Notes: generated from the sequence alone by a model not told the origin. Shown: positions 11,977-19,030, counted from the first letter of the stretch. The stretch is DNA of 19,234 bases from Baffinella frigidus (GCA_026770585.1 MU646562.1:292209-311442), one strand, 5' to 3'. Translations and numbers: made by a program.

Positions 11977-14900
11977 GTTTTCTCCCAACTAACGCTGGTA
12001 GGATGTGAGCGTGCGGGGCGTGGTTCTCTTGACAAAGACAAAACACAGCGCCCGAGATTCGGCGCAATCTGGGATCTGGAGGGTCCAACCAGAACTGGCA
12101 CGATGGACAAATGGGCTGATGGGGTGTGTGCGGCGCAGGAACGATGAGGTGGACGTTCGCCGTACTGAAGCGCTGCGCCTGGCACAGTCTGTCGTCGAAC
12201 AGCAGCAGGCGAGCCCCTGACAAGCCCCGGCCCGCATCCTCTCACGGATCACATGTCACTCGCGCCGCAGCAACCGGGAGACCGATGGCGTGAAGATATA
12301 TGTGTGCGTGTCCATTGGTCCGAGCGCCGATGCTCCCCGCTCCTGCTGTTTTTGCTTATTCACCAGCCGTGGGCGCCGTGACATCCAGCAATGCACAAAG
12401 CTCAGCTCCCCGACTGGTATTCGTGGGGTTGAGCCGCCCACCCTCCAACGGGGGTAGGCTGATCCCCCATCGACAAATCCTCCATCCGTCTGCGTCGCTA
12501 ACCAGCTCGTGCCTCCCTCCCCCCAGTCCAATCTTTCCAACTCCCCCGCGCTCACTCTTGCTTCACCAACTGATCTGGTCGCACATTCTTCGCTAACCAG
12601 TTGCCTCCCCCCCCCCAGGCGAAGCTAGCCAACTCACCCGCGCGCTCCCGCACCACCTCCTCGCGCGGACGCTCCGCGGAGACCTCCCCCGCGAAGCCCA
12701 CGGAGTCGCCCTCCTCCGCGCGCCCCGGCTCCTCCTCGGCGCGCGGCGGCTCGCGAGGCGCGTCGCGCAACATCGAGCAGTTCTTCACGGGCGAGGATGA
12801 CCACTCCTCGCGCGCGCGCGACTCGCAGGTCCGCGATCTAACTATCTAGCTCTGTCCGAGTAAAGTTGGGCGTGTACATATTTCGCCCCCCCCGCAATTT
12901 CACAGGTAGATTTCATGGGGGTCAAAGTTTACCTGTGAAATTTCGAAGGGGGCGAAATATGTACACGCCCAACTTGACTCGGACAGAGCTAGACTATATT
13001 CAAGTTCACATCCCAGGTCACATCCCAATCTGTCAACTTTCCGCGAGAAACGCGCCCGGCCTCGCCCCAAAGTCGCGAGAACTAAAAAATAAGGGTAAGC
13101 AATCATGTTGAGGACATGCTCCTTAACGCTCAGCGATCATGTGGAGGTCATGCCCCTTAACGCTAATCCCTGATGTGCAGGACATGCACGCGTCGCACGA
13201 CTCATCGCCGTCGCGGCGCGCCCCCCCCCCCCCCCCCCCCCCGACGGCCTCGGGCTATTCGGGCTCAACCACACTCGTGAGAACGAACCCCTGACGCTAC
13301 GCCCGCACCCGCAGGACATGCAGGCGTCCCAAGACTCATCGGTCGCGGCCTCGCGGCGCGCGCCCCCCCCATCCTCCTCGGACGCCGGGGACGTCGGGCG
13401 CGGCGCGACGCCCCAGCTCGGCGCCGAGGCCACCATCCGGTACTTCATCACCTCAACCTATATCCTCCATTTGATCCACCTCGGAGCGCTTGCACTTTGA
13501 GCCATTGATTTTGCGCGCAGGAACGCCCTCGCCCTCCACCCACGAACGAGCGTTGAGTGTTGACGTTGACGTGCAAGAAAGCCCTGAAGCGGCCCTTTGT
13601 AAAGCGGTTGGGGTCGTAGTTTCCCCCTTGCTCCTCCTCGTCCCCCCCCCCCTCCTCCTCGGACGGCGACGGGGGGGTGGCGCGACGCCGCAGCTTGGCG
13701 CCGAGGCCACCATCCGGTATTTCGTCCACCACCGGCATTGAGAGTGACCGGAAGGTGGTTCCCCGGGTCCGCGGTACACATCCGTCAACTTGGCGTGGAA
13801 ACGATCAGTCAACCCGACTGAGGCAGAGCTAGAGAGTGTTGACCAGACCCTTCACTAGATTGCTACAGGCCTCTCGATCAGGCCGCTGTCGAGCCAACTT
13901 AGCACACGATTCAAAGCCAAGGTCGAAAATCGACCTTGGCTTTTAAAATCGACCTTGGCTTTTTCATTTTAAAAGTCCCTTTCCTTTAAGATTCAGGTGA
14001 AAGTTTGTAAGTCTTTAAGATTGTGTCCAGTCCTCGCTCGGCAGCGGTTCTTCCAAGCGATGGCTGACTATTGTTAAGTTGGCATGCTAGGTCTGCGGTA
14101 CAGGCCCGTCAACTTTGGAGCGGGAAAGAGCCCGGGCTCGCCAAATCTCGTTTCGGAACATACCAGAATCTGTCGCGATCTTAAGGCTTCCAACGCCGAA
14201 GATAAGGGTGGATATGCTAGTTTAGGCCTAAAAAGAAGGCTCAGAGGAGTGTATTTACCCAGATATTCTGTTATGTTCCGAGATTAGATTGATGAGCCCA
14301 ACCGGCGCCTTCCCGCGAAAACAGGTTTCCAGAAAGCGCGCTGCCGCTGCCGCATCAGCCGCTGCCGCTGCCGCATCAGCCGCTGCCGGACCTAAACCTT
14401 AAACCCTAAACCCTAAACCCTAAACCTTGAACCCTAAACCCTAAACCCTAAACCCTAAACCCTAAACCCTAAACTCCGAAGCCTAAACCCGACACCCGAA
14501 ACCCGACACCCGAAACCCCTACGCCCACAATACTTCACTTCGGAGCACCCCAGCATCAGCCACACACAATCCACTCGAGAATGCTGGAGGATCCTATTTA
14601 TATGTGGGGTTGTAAATATTTGTACCAGGATAGGGTATTCCAACCTCGTGACTGTGCTCATTTCGCAGAGTTACGTGACCAATCTCACGAAAGTTACTAC
14701 ACAGATGTTACAACTCACTTTTAAATAGGCCCCTCTAGCATTCTCGTGTGGGGAGGCGCCAGAGGCGCACAACACGCCCCTCTTTTGTACCACAGGTCGC
14801 CGGATTCCGGCGACCTCACGTACAAATCAAGGGGGTCGGAAGAGGCGGGTTGCTCCCCCTGTGAGGGCTGGTGGTGTCAAGGTCATATCGCTCAACGCAC

Positions 14901-17900
14901 GGCTCTTTCCCGTAAAAAAAGTGCACGTGCGGATAAAAAAACGTGCGTTGAAACTCGGGATGGCGGCCGAGTTGGTACTCACAACGGTTTCCCGCGGAAA
15001 CAGGTACCTGAAAGCGAAGCTCGCGGTGGCGGACGAGGAGTTATCGGAGGCGCAGGAGGCGCATAAAGGCTCTGCGGACCGCGCCAAGGAGCTTGAGCGA
15101 CGCAACCGGGAACTGGTATCCTCCCTCGCCTCTCCGTTCTCGGCGTATACGTAGGCGTATATACGTCTAGGCGTATCTGTACGTCTAGGCGTATCTGTAC
15201 GTCTAGGCGTATCTATACGCCTAGGCGTATCTCGGCGTCTAGACGCTAGCCCCTCGAGAAGCTGGCGCCTCCAATCACTCCGTGTTGGAGGCGCATCAAG
15301 GCTCTGCGGACCGCGCGAAGGACCTCGAGCGACGCAACAGGGACCTGCTGCGTGCCCCGAGACGCCTCTGTCGCTTTGCGCGTGGCCGTATATGCAGACG
15401 TAGATACGTCTAGGCGTATAGATACGTGTAGTATAGATACGTCTAGGCGTATCTAAACTGGTATTATTTCGTTCACAACCCTAAACCATAAGCCCTTTAC
15501 GGAACTGGTGCTATGCCCAGAGAACTGGTGCTAACCCACACAGCGGGCTACAAAGGGACTTCGGCCCATTTTGGGCCGAGTTTCCGTTACCTTATCCGTA
15601 GCAACCCCCTATGTCCCTACGGGTTGCCTACCGTAGGGTCCTAGGTCTTATCGCTTAGGGGTTATTCAAAATGCCTTCGAAGTCCGGTGTGTGGAGGGAA
15701 CTGGTGTGATGCCCTCAAACGCTCACCCCTAAAGCATCAAGGAGCTGGTGCGTGGCAGGGGTGACTTGTGTGGGTGGTCTCTGAGCTGCCGTGGGCCCTA
15801 AGCCCTGAACCCTAACACCTAAACTCTAAAACGTAAACCCTACAATGCAACCCCCAAAACCTAAACCCTAAACCTGAAACCTAAGCCGTCAATCCAAAAC
15901 AAGCCACCAACCCCCAGACAAGTCCCTAACCCCAGCACAAGTCCCTAGCCCCAAAACAAGCACCCAACCCCTAAATACGCCCCTAACCCCCGCACCAAAG
16001 TACCTAAAAACTATCTCCCGCCGGCAGGAGGAGTCGACCAAGAACCCAACCCCAAAACAAGTACCAAAACGCTAGCCCCCAACCCCCAAACAAGCCCCTC
16101 GCCCCCCACCCCCGCGCCTTCAGGAGGAGACCTTGCTGAAATCTCAGGTCTGGGGCTGTTTGTGTGTAGTAACGAGAACGTTACGCTTTGCAAAGAGAAG
16201 GTTGCTCATAAAGACAAGGTTACGTAACCCCAGAACCCAACCCCCAAACATTTGAACCCCCACCCCCACCCCTTCCCACACCAGAGTCTTGGAAGGGGTC
16301 ACCAAAAGTCAATTCCTCCTGGAGGCAGTGGTTTTCAAAAGTCGATATCTAGGTAGATACCTATTTTTTGAAGACTTAAAAAAATTAACCCCCTCCTCGA
16401 ATCTGGCGTGGGCAGGAGGAGACGTCGGTGCGCGCAGCCAAGGCGAGCGACGCGCACCAAAACGCTAGTTTTTGTGTAATAAAGAGGGTTACGTAACCCC
16501 AGAACGCAACCCCCAAACATTGGAACCCCCTCCTCGAAGCTGGCGTGGGCAGGAGGAGACGTCGGTGCTCTTTGGCCAAGGCGAGCGACGCGCACCACCC
16601 CCCAAACATTTGAATCCCAGCCCCCGCACCGTCAGGAGGAGACGTCGCTGAAATCTCAGGTCTGGGGCTGTTTGTAAAGAGGGTTAGGTAACCCCAGAAC
16701 TCCCCCCCCGAAAACATTGAAGCCCAAAAACTGCACCATCAGGAGGAGGTGCAGCCAAGGCGGGCGGGCGGGCGACGCGCACCGGCTATACTAACCCCAG
16801 AACCCAGCCCCCAAACATTTGACAATCTGGCTAGGATTCGATGCAAGATATCAGACATTAAAAAGTGGTATATGCCATCAACGAATTTTAAATTATTGGG
16901 TTGGCACAATTCATACATGTAATAATCATGCGGCTACGTGGGCAGGAGGAGACGTCGGTGCGCGCGGCCAAGGCGAGCGACGCGCACCGCCTCAAGGCCG
17001 AGAAGCTCAAACAAGGTACACCCCAAACTCTAAACTCTAAACTCTAAACTCTAAACTCTAAAAACGTAAACCCCAAACCCCAAACCCCAAACCCTAAACC
17101 CTGACTAAACCCTAAACCCTAAACTCTAAACCCCAAACCTAAACCTAAAACCTACACACTAAACCCTGAACACTAAACCCTAAACCCTAAACCCCAAACC
17201 CTAAACCCTAAACCCTCCACACTCAACCCTGAACACTAAACCCTAAACACTAAACCCCAAACCCCAAACCCTCAAACCTAAAACCTACACACTCAACCCT
17301 GAACACGAAACACGAAACCCTGAGGCCTGAACCCTACACCAGAGGCGTCGGACAAAAGAAAACTCGCGGAGGGGCTGGAACGACAACTCGCGGCCGCCAT
17401 CAAGGTGCGCTTTTCGGTTGGGGGTTATGTTACGACTAGGCGTAGTATATCCGCCTAGGCGTAGTATATCTGCCTAGGTGTATATACGCCCACGTATACG
17501 CCCAGGCGTGTGTGCGCGTAGGTCTAGTTGGGGATAGTGGGGCAGCACCTCCTAGCTCTGTCTCAGTCGGGTTGGCAGACTTTTCTCAAGTGGACATGGT
17601 AGGTGTGCGGTTCAAACCCGTCACTCCACGCCAGGTCGTAAACTGGAATTTCACTTAAAAGTCGTGTTGTTAATGTGATACCGCACGGACGTGGAAAGGA
17701 TGATTTTTGGTGAAGCGTGGACGTGCAAAGGACAAACCGTCGCATGTTAATTTGATACCGCAAGGGTGTGGGTTTAGGGGTTTAGGGGTTTGGGTAGTGG
17801 GGTTTGGGGGTTTGGGGTCGAGGGTGTGGTGGTTTGGGGGCTCTGGCGCTCAAACCCCTCAACCCTACCCTGAACCCTCCCGAAACTTGACCCTGAACCC

Positions 17901-18932
17901 TACCTAAAATTTACCCTGAACCCAACCTAAACTTTACCCTGAACCCTACCGGCGCGAAACCCTAGCCTAACGCATGATCCACACACAGGACAGCCGCACC
18001 AGGGGGGCTCAACCAGAATGCATGAGCCCTGAACCCTCAACCTGCACCCTCAACCCTGACACCTAAACCCTCAGCCCTTTTAAAAACCCTCAGGACCAAG
18101 AGGAGACCGAGCGGGCGCAGCAGGAGCAGTCGCAGCAGGGGGTTTAGGGATTAAGGGTGCGGGTTTTGGGTTTTAGGGGTTTGGGTAGTGGGGTTTGGGG
18201 GTTTGGGGTCGAGGGTGTGGTGTTCAAGGGGCCCTGGCGCTCAAACCCCTCAACCCTACCGTGAACCCTACCTAAAATTTACCGTAAACCCTACCTAAAC
18301 TTTGCCCTGTAGGGGCAAATTTACCCTGAACCCTACCTAAACGAAACCCTAGCCTGACCTCTGAACCCCACAATGTACAAGGATAAGGAGGGGGTCGAGC
18401 GGGCACAGAGGGAGCCGTCGCAGCAGGGGGGCGCTCAAACCCCTCAACCCTACCCAGTTCCTTTCCCCCCGGATATCCGGGGGAAACGCGGTTAGAATTC
18501 CAGGGCAATGGATAAGATTCTAGTACAAATCGTTTAGATGGATTGAATCCGTGAAGCCCCCGGTGGCTGCTAAGTGGTTGTATGAAATGGCTCCAACACC
18601 CCTATTACTCTCGATACAGGTCCTGAATGAGGCCCTTGCGCCTTGAGTTGAGTGATACGAGAGTGTATAAAGCGTGTGCAATGGGTGGCTGCTACGTGGA
18701 CCGGCGCTCACCCCTGGCCTGACGCATGAGGCCTCATACACCGGACACCCGCACCAGAGGGGCTGAACCACAACGTATCAGCCCTGAACCCTGAAGCTGC
18801 ACCCTGAAGCATGACGCCTACACCCTGAAGCGCACAACGTGACAGGACAAGGAGGGGACCGAGCGGGCGCAGCGGGAGCGGGAGCAGCAGGGGGGTGCCA
18901 AGGATGTCCGCCTCAACCGCGCTCTCGAGGAG
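11891..18932 (+). CDS. Gene 2: spliced coiled-coil protein of unknown family (model, 3' end outside window)
   Basis: Exons on the plus strand: 11891-11976, 12139-12208, 12619-12828, 13315-13439, 15004-15115, 16946-17015, 17343-17404, 18846-18932, possibly continuing. Junctions keep the frame. Split codons at 11976/12139, 13439/15004 (Arg) and 17015/17343 (Glu) are completed correctly. The intron after 12208 would need a GC-AG border. The predicted product has a short charged start, a Ser/Arg/Pro-rich disordered part, and then Ala/Glu/Lys/Arg-rich helical exons of coiled-coil type. It is probably a structural or scaffold protein, but the family is not recognised. No stop is visible after the last exon. 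Extra exon copies lie in several introns. Confidence 0.5.
12139..12220 (+). CDS. Gene 2 exon 2, or terminal exon of a small gene
   Basis: After GGCGCAG, one base completes Arg, then NDEVDVRRTEALRLA and QSVVEQQQ. Two readings are possible: an intron starting GCGAGC at 12209 joining to 12619, or translation on through ASP to the TGA at 12218-12220, giving a 55-residue product. The helical, charged character favours the first, the normal GT rule the second. Confidence 0.4.
12221..12618. other. Gap without clear coding, before exon 3 of gene 2
   Basis: C-rich towards its 3' end, with a long pyrimidine run before the CCCCAG acceptor at 12618. Frames on both strands are open without splice or motif support. 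It is probably intron, or intergenic if exon 2 ends at 12220. Confidence 0.4.
12619..12828 (+). CDS. Gene 2 exon 3 (Ser/Arg/Pro-rich)
   Basis: 210 nt, phase 0 at both ends, between a C-run acceptor and GTCCGC. It begins AKLANSPARSRTTSS, is rich in Ser, Arg, Pro and Ala, and ends with RNIEQFFTGEDDHSSR and ARDSQ. This is the largest clear exon in the window. The composition suggests a disordered, possibly phosphorylated tail. Confidence 0.65.
12842..12997. mobile_element. MITE-like element M4, near-perfect 150-bp foldback
   Basis: CTAGCTCTGTCCGAGT (12846-12861) pairs with ACTCGGACAGAGCTAG (12977-12992). The stem continues through AGTTGGGCGTGTACATATTT on both arms and inner AATTTCACAGGTA/TACCTGTGAAATT. 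CTAT lies close outside each end. The CTAGCTCTGTC tip recurs at 17552, 13835 (reversed) and 7886 (reversed), so a family exists. Confidence 0.85.
13181..13242 (+). pseudogene. Exon 4 copy of gene 2 running into poly-C
   Basis: After GTGCAG, DMHASHDSSPSRRA matches the start of exon 4 (DMQASQDSS-ASRRA). It then enters a run of 22 C (13221-13242) and loses the rest. Confidence 0.6.
13315..13439 (+). CDS. Gene 2 exon 4
   Basis: 125 nt between CCGCAG and GTACTT. DMQASQDSSVAASRRAPPP, then SSSDAGDVGRGATP and QLGAEATI, ending two bases into an Arg codon that exon 5 (15004) completes. Copies at 13181 (start) and 13647 (end) share the frame. The later copy also keeps RYF after ATI, so a longer exon cannot be excluded. 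Confidence 0.6.
13647..13735 (+). pseudogene. Exon 4 copy (3' part)
   Basis: PPPSSSDGD-like start after a C run. GCGACGCCGCAGCTTGGCGC and GAGGCCACCATCCGGTATTT then parallel exon 4. A small frameshift in the middle separates the two matching parts. Confidence 0.55.
13765..13835. mobile_element. R4/M4-tip element, reversed copy
   Basis: CGGTACACATCCGTCAACTT, then AACCCGACTGAGGCAGAGCT. The right tip is the reverse complement of the CTAGCTCTG-CTCAGTCGGG tip at 17552, showing that R4 is the inside of a transposon-like element with M4-type tips. Confidence 0.6.
13913..13963. other. Strong hairpin with repeated arm
   Basis: AAAGCCAAGGTCGA and TCGACCTTGGCTTTT form a 14-bp stem with a 3-base loop. 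The second arm is then repeated (13949-13963). T-rich sequence follows. It resembles a terminator hairpin but lies in an intron of a eukaryotic gene, so its function is unclear. Confidence 0.6.
14071..14135. repeat. Dispersed repeat R4, copy 2
   Basis: TTAAGTTGGCATGCTAGGTC, TGCGGTACAGGCCCGTCAAC and GGAGCGG-AAGAGCCCGGG match 8928-8991 in the same orientation. It is directly followed by element M5. Confidence 0.65.
14144..14285. mobile_element. MITE-like element M5
   Basis: Ends AATCTCGTTTCGGAACATAC and GTTATGTTCCGAGATT are inverted, and CAGAATCTG / CAGATATTCTG extends the pairing. The element is 142 bp and non-coding apart from a chance frame. Confidence 0.7.
14318..14391 (+). pseudogene. Exon 5 border copy with 21-bp repeats
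   Basis: GCGAAAACAGGTTTCCAGAA resembles the exon 5 acceptor region (GCGGAAACAGGTACCTGAAA). It is followed by a 21-bp unit CTGCCGCTGCCGCATCAGCC-G repeated just over twice, instead of the exon. Confidence 0.45.
14393..14485. repeat. Interstitial CCCTAAA array
   Basis: About ten near-perfect CCCTAAA units, then CCCGACA/CCCGAAA variants to 14517. It lies inside the exon 4-5 intron of gene 2, C-rich in the gene sense. Confidence 0.8.
14571..14751. mobile_element. MITE-like element M1, inverted copy
   Basis: CCACTCGAGAATGCTGGAGG and CCTCTAGCATTCTCGTGTGG are the tips. The inside is the reverse complement of 4733-4918 with scattered changes (GTACCAGGATA-GGT-TTCCAAC versus its complement). Confidence 0.75.
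14793..14816. other. Perfect 11-bp stem palindrome
   Basis: AGGTCGCCGGA and TCCGGCGACCT are separated by a single T. It is a short perfect foldback in the exon 4-5 intron with no visible context. Confidence 0.6.
15004..15115 (+). CDS. Gene 2 exon 5 (coiled coil)
   Basis: 112 nt between GGAAACAG and GTATCC. One base completes Arg, then YLKAKLAVADEELSEAQ and EAHKGSADRAKELERRNREL. It is rich in Ala, Glu, Lys, Arg and Leu with a heptad-like spacing, and has no Pro. The second half recurs at 15286. An upstream in-frame ATG (14861) exists but its frame crosses the acceptor and looks non-coding. Confidence 0.65.
15140..15250. repeat. GGCGTATCTGTACGTCTA minisatellite
   Basis: An 18-bp unit with TATACG/TGTACG variants, about five copies, starts just after the exon 5 donor. 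A shorter block of the same family follows the second exon copy (15385-15455) and the donor of exon 7 (17435-17525). Confidence 0.75.
15286..15347 (+). pseudogene. Exon 5 copy (second half)
   Basis: EAHQGSADRAKDLERRNRDL matches EAHKGSADRAKELERRNREL. The GTATCC donor is replaced by CTGCGT, so it cannot splice in the same place. The changes are conservative, so it may have been coding until recently. Confidence 0.6.
15385..15455. repeat. GGCGTATA-ACGTCTA minisatellite, second block
   Basis: TAGATACGTCTAGGCGTATA units behind the second exon 5 copy, in the same relative position as the block at 15140. Confidence 0.65.
15505..15745 (+). repeat. Repeated exon 5 donor fragments
   Basis: GAACTGGTG occurs at about 15502, 15522 and 15699, and GAGCTGGTGCG at about 15742. 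Each copies the last codons and donor of exon 5 (GAACTG|GT). The spacing is irregular. Confidence 0.5.
15537..15605. repeat. Dispersed repeat R3, inverted copy
   Basis: CACACAGCGGGCTACAAAGG, a CTTCGGCCCA/TGGGCCGAG hairpin, then GTTTCCGTTACCTTATCC. It matches the reverse complement of 1498-1577. A PAL-type core piece (CCGTAGGGTCCTAGG) follows at 15630. Confidence 0.6.
15795..16110. repeat. Degenerate CCCTAAA / CCCCCAAACAAG tract
   Basis: CCCTAAA-type units, then CAAGCCCCTAACCCC repeats, in the exon 5-6 intron. Confidence 0.6.
16119..16784 (+). repeat. Array of damaged exon 6 copies
   Basis: At least five copies of the exon 6 acceptor and start (CAGGAGGAGACGTCGGTG or variants) lie at about 16121, 16409, 16549, 16632 and 16738. 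Each is preceded by a CCCCAAACATTTGAACCCC-like stretch. The copies at 16409 and 16549 extend to GCGAGCGACGCGCACC, then stop. Those at 16121 and 16632 carry CTGAAATCTCAGGTCTGGGG instead. Confidence 0.7.
16310..16385. other. Short foldback with GACTTTTGAA-type tips
   Basis: CAAAAGTCGATATCTA/TAGATACCTATTTTTTG is a partial inverted repeat. AAAAGTCAATTCCTCC precedes it. It is related to the GACTTTTGAA motif of R5. Confidence 0.4.
16946..17015 (+). CDS. Gene 2 exon 6 (coiled coil)
   Basis: 70 nt between GGGCAG and GTACAC. EETSVRAAKASDAHR, then LKAEKLKQ, ending one base into a Glu codon finished by exon 7. It is the only copy in the 16119-17015 array with the complete 3' half and a good donor, so it is the likely functional one. 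Confidence 0.7.
17016..17342 (+). repeat. Gene 2 exon 6-7 intron made of heptamers
   Basis: 327 nt. It starts GTACACCCCAAACTCTAAAC and continues with CTCTAAA, CCCCAAA, CCCTAAA and CACTAAA units up to CCCTACACCAG. Almost the whole intron is 7-bp telomere-like repeat. Confidence 0.75.
17343..17404 (+). CDS. Gene 2 exon 7 (coiled coil)
   Basis: 62 nt between CACCAG and GTGCGC. Two bases complete Glu, then ASDKRKLAEGLERQLAAAIK. Strong helix-forming composition, Leu spaced as in a coiled coil. Single copy. Confidence 0.65.
17435..17525. repeat. GGCGTAGTATATCCGCCTA minisatellite, third block
   Basis: Units of the same family as 15140, again starting shortly after an exon donor. Confidence 0.65.
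17551..17640. mobile_element. R4 element with M4-type tip
   Basis: CTAGCTCTGTCTCAGTCGGG at the left, then CAAGTGGACATGGTAGGTGT and GCGGTTCAAACCCGTCA. GGTTCAAACCC agrees with a pol III B-box consensus, but no convincing A-box lies at normal spacing. Confidence 0.55.
17640..17765. other. Short tandem duplication in gene 2 intron 7
   Basis: TGTTAATGTGATACCGCACG-like and TGTTAATTTGATACCGCAAG-like stretches at about 17668 and 17744, each next to GTGG-CGTGCAAAGGA pieces: a 75-bp direct duplication. Confidence 0.5.
17766..18075. repeat. G-rich then C-rich telomere-like block, copy 1
   Basis: GGGTTTAGG / GGGTTTGGG units are followed by CTCAAACCCCTCAACCCTAC and CCTGAACCCTACCTAAA units. The same arrangement repeats at 18140-18360 (GGGTAGTGGGGTTTGGGGGT shared), so this is a roughly 380-bp unit that also carries an exon 8 copy. 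Confidence 0.65.
18094..18142 (+). pseudogene. Exon 8 copy 1 (5' half)
   Basis: After CTCAG, DQEETERAQQEQSQQG matches DKEGTERAQREREQQGG of exon 8, then runs into GGGTTTAGGG repeat. Confidence 0.6.
18143..18375. repeat. G-rich then C-rich telomere-like block, copy 2
   Basis: Second copy of the block at 17766, with the same order of motifs and about 20 extra bases around CCCTGTAGGGGCAAATTTAC. Confidence 0.65.
18382..18430 (+). pseudogene. Exon 8 copy 2 (5' half)
   Basis: After ACAAG, DKEGVERAQREPSQQGG matches exon 8. The second half is replaced by CGCTCAAACCCCTCAACC. Confidence 0.6.
18460..18780. other. Intron segment without repeats or coding signal
   Basis: Ordinary-looking sequence between exon 8 copies 2 and 3. 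CCCCCGGATATCCGGGGG (18466-18483) is a perfect palindrome. GCCTAACGCATGA and GCCTGACGCATGA with CACACAGGACAGCCGCACCA-type sequence occur at 17967 and 18717, showing that the larger unit is repeated here too. Confidence 0.45.
18846..18932 (+). CDS. Gene 2 exon 8 (coiled coil)
   Basis: 87 nt, phase 0 at both ends, between GTGACAG and GTACCC. DKEGTERAQREREQQGG, then AKDVRLNRALEE. Highly charged. It is the only complete copy: two upstream copies hold the first half, and one downstream (19057) holds the end. Confidence 0.7.
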
Positions 18933-18954
18933 GTACCCTCTGCCCTCTGCGCTG

Positions 18955-19028
18955 CTGCGTGTAGCGTGTAAGGTGTAGCGTGTGGGGTGGAGGGTGGAGG
19001 GTGGAGGGTGGAGGGTGGAGGGTTGAGG
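18955..19028. repeat. GGGTGGA heptamer tract
   Basis: GTGTAGC units then five GGGTGGA units. It is 7 bp and G-rich in gene 2 sense, unlike most gene 2 introns. Confidence 0.65.
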
Positions 19029-19030
19029 GG

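Noticed and set aside
11666-12223. The longest open frame in the window, 185 codons on the minus strand
   Set aside because: It crosses the AT-rich intergenic region and the start of gene 2, has a mixed, non-domain-like composition and no splice or repeat support. The plus-strand exons over the same bases have better start and splice signals.
13221-13242. A 22-base C run as a biological feature
   Set aside because: Such homopolymer runs also occur at 541, 1998, 12606 and the window end. Their length may partly reflect sequencing or assembly uncertainty, so I only use them as landmarks.
14393-14485. Second chromosome end or fusion point
   Set aside because: The CCCTAAA array is in the same orientation as the left telomere and has no head-to-head junction. 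It lies in an intron like many smaller tracts, so an ordinary interstitial array is simpler.
14861-15003. Extension of exon 5 to an upstream ATG at 14861
   Set aside because: The frame passes through a GGAAACAG acceptor also duplicated at 14326 and has an AT-rich Lys-heavy stretch unlike the exon. Coding signal starts only after the acceptor.
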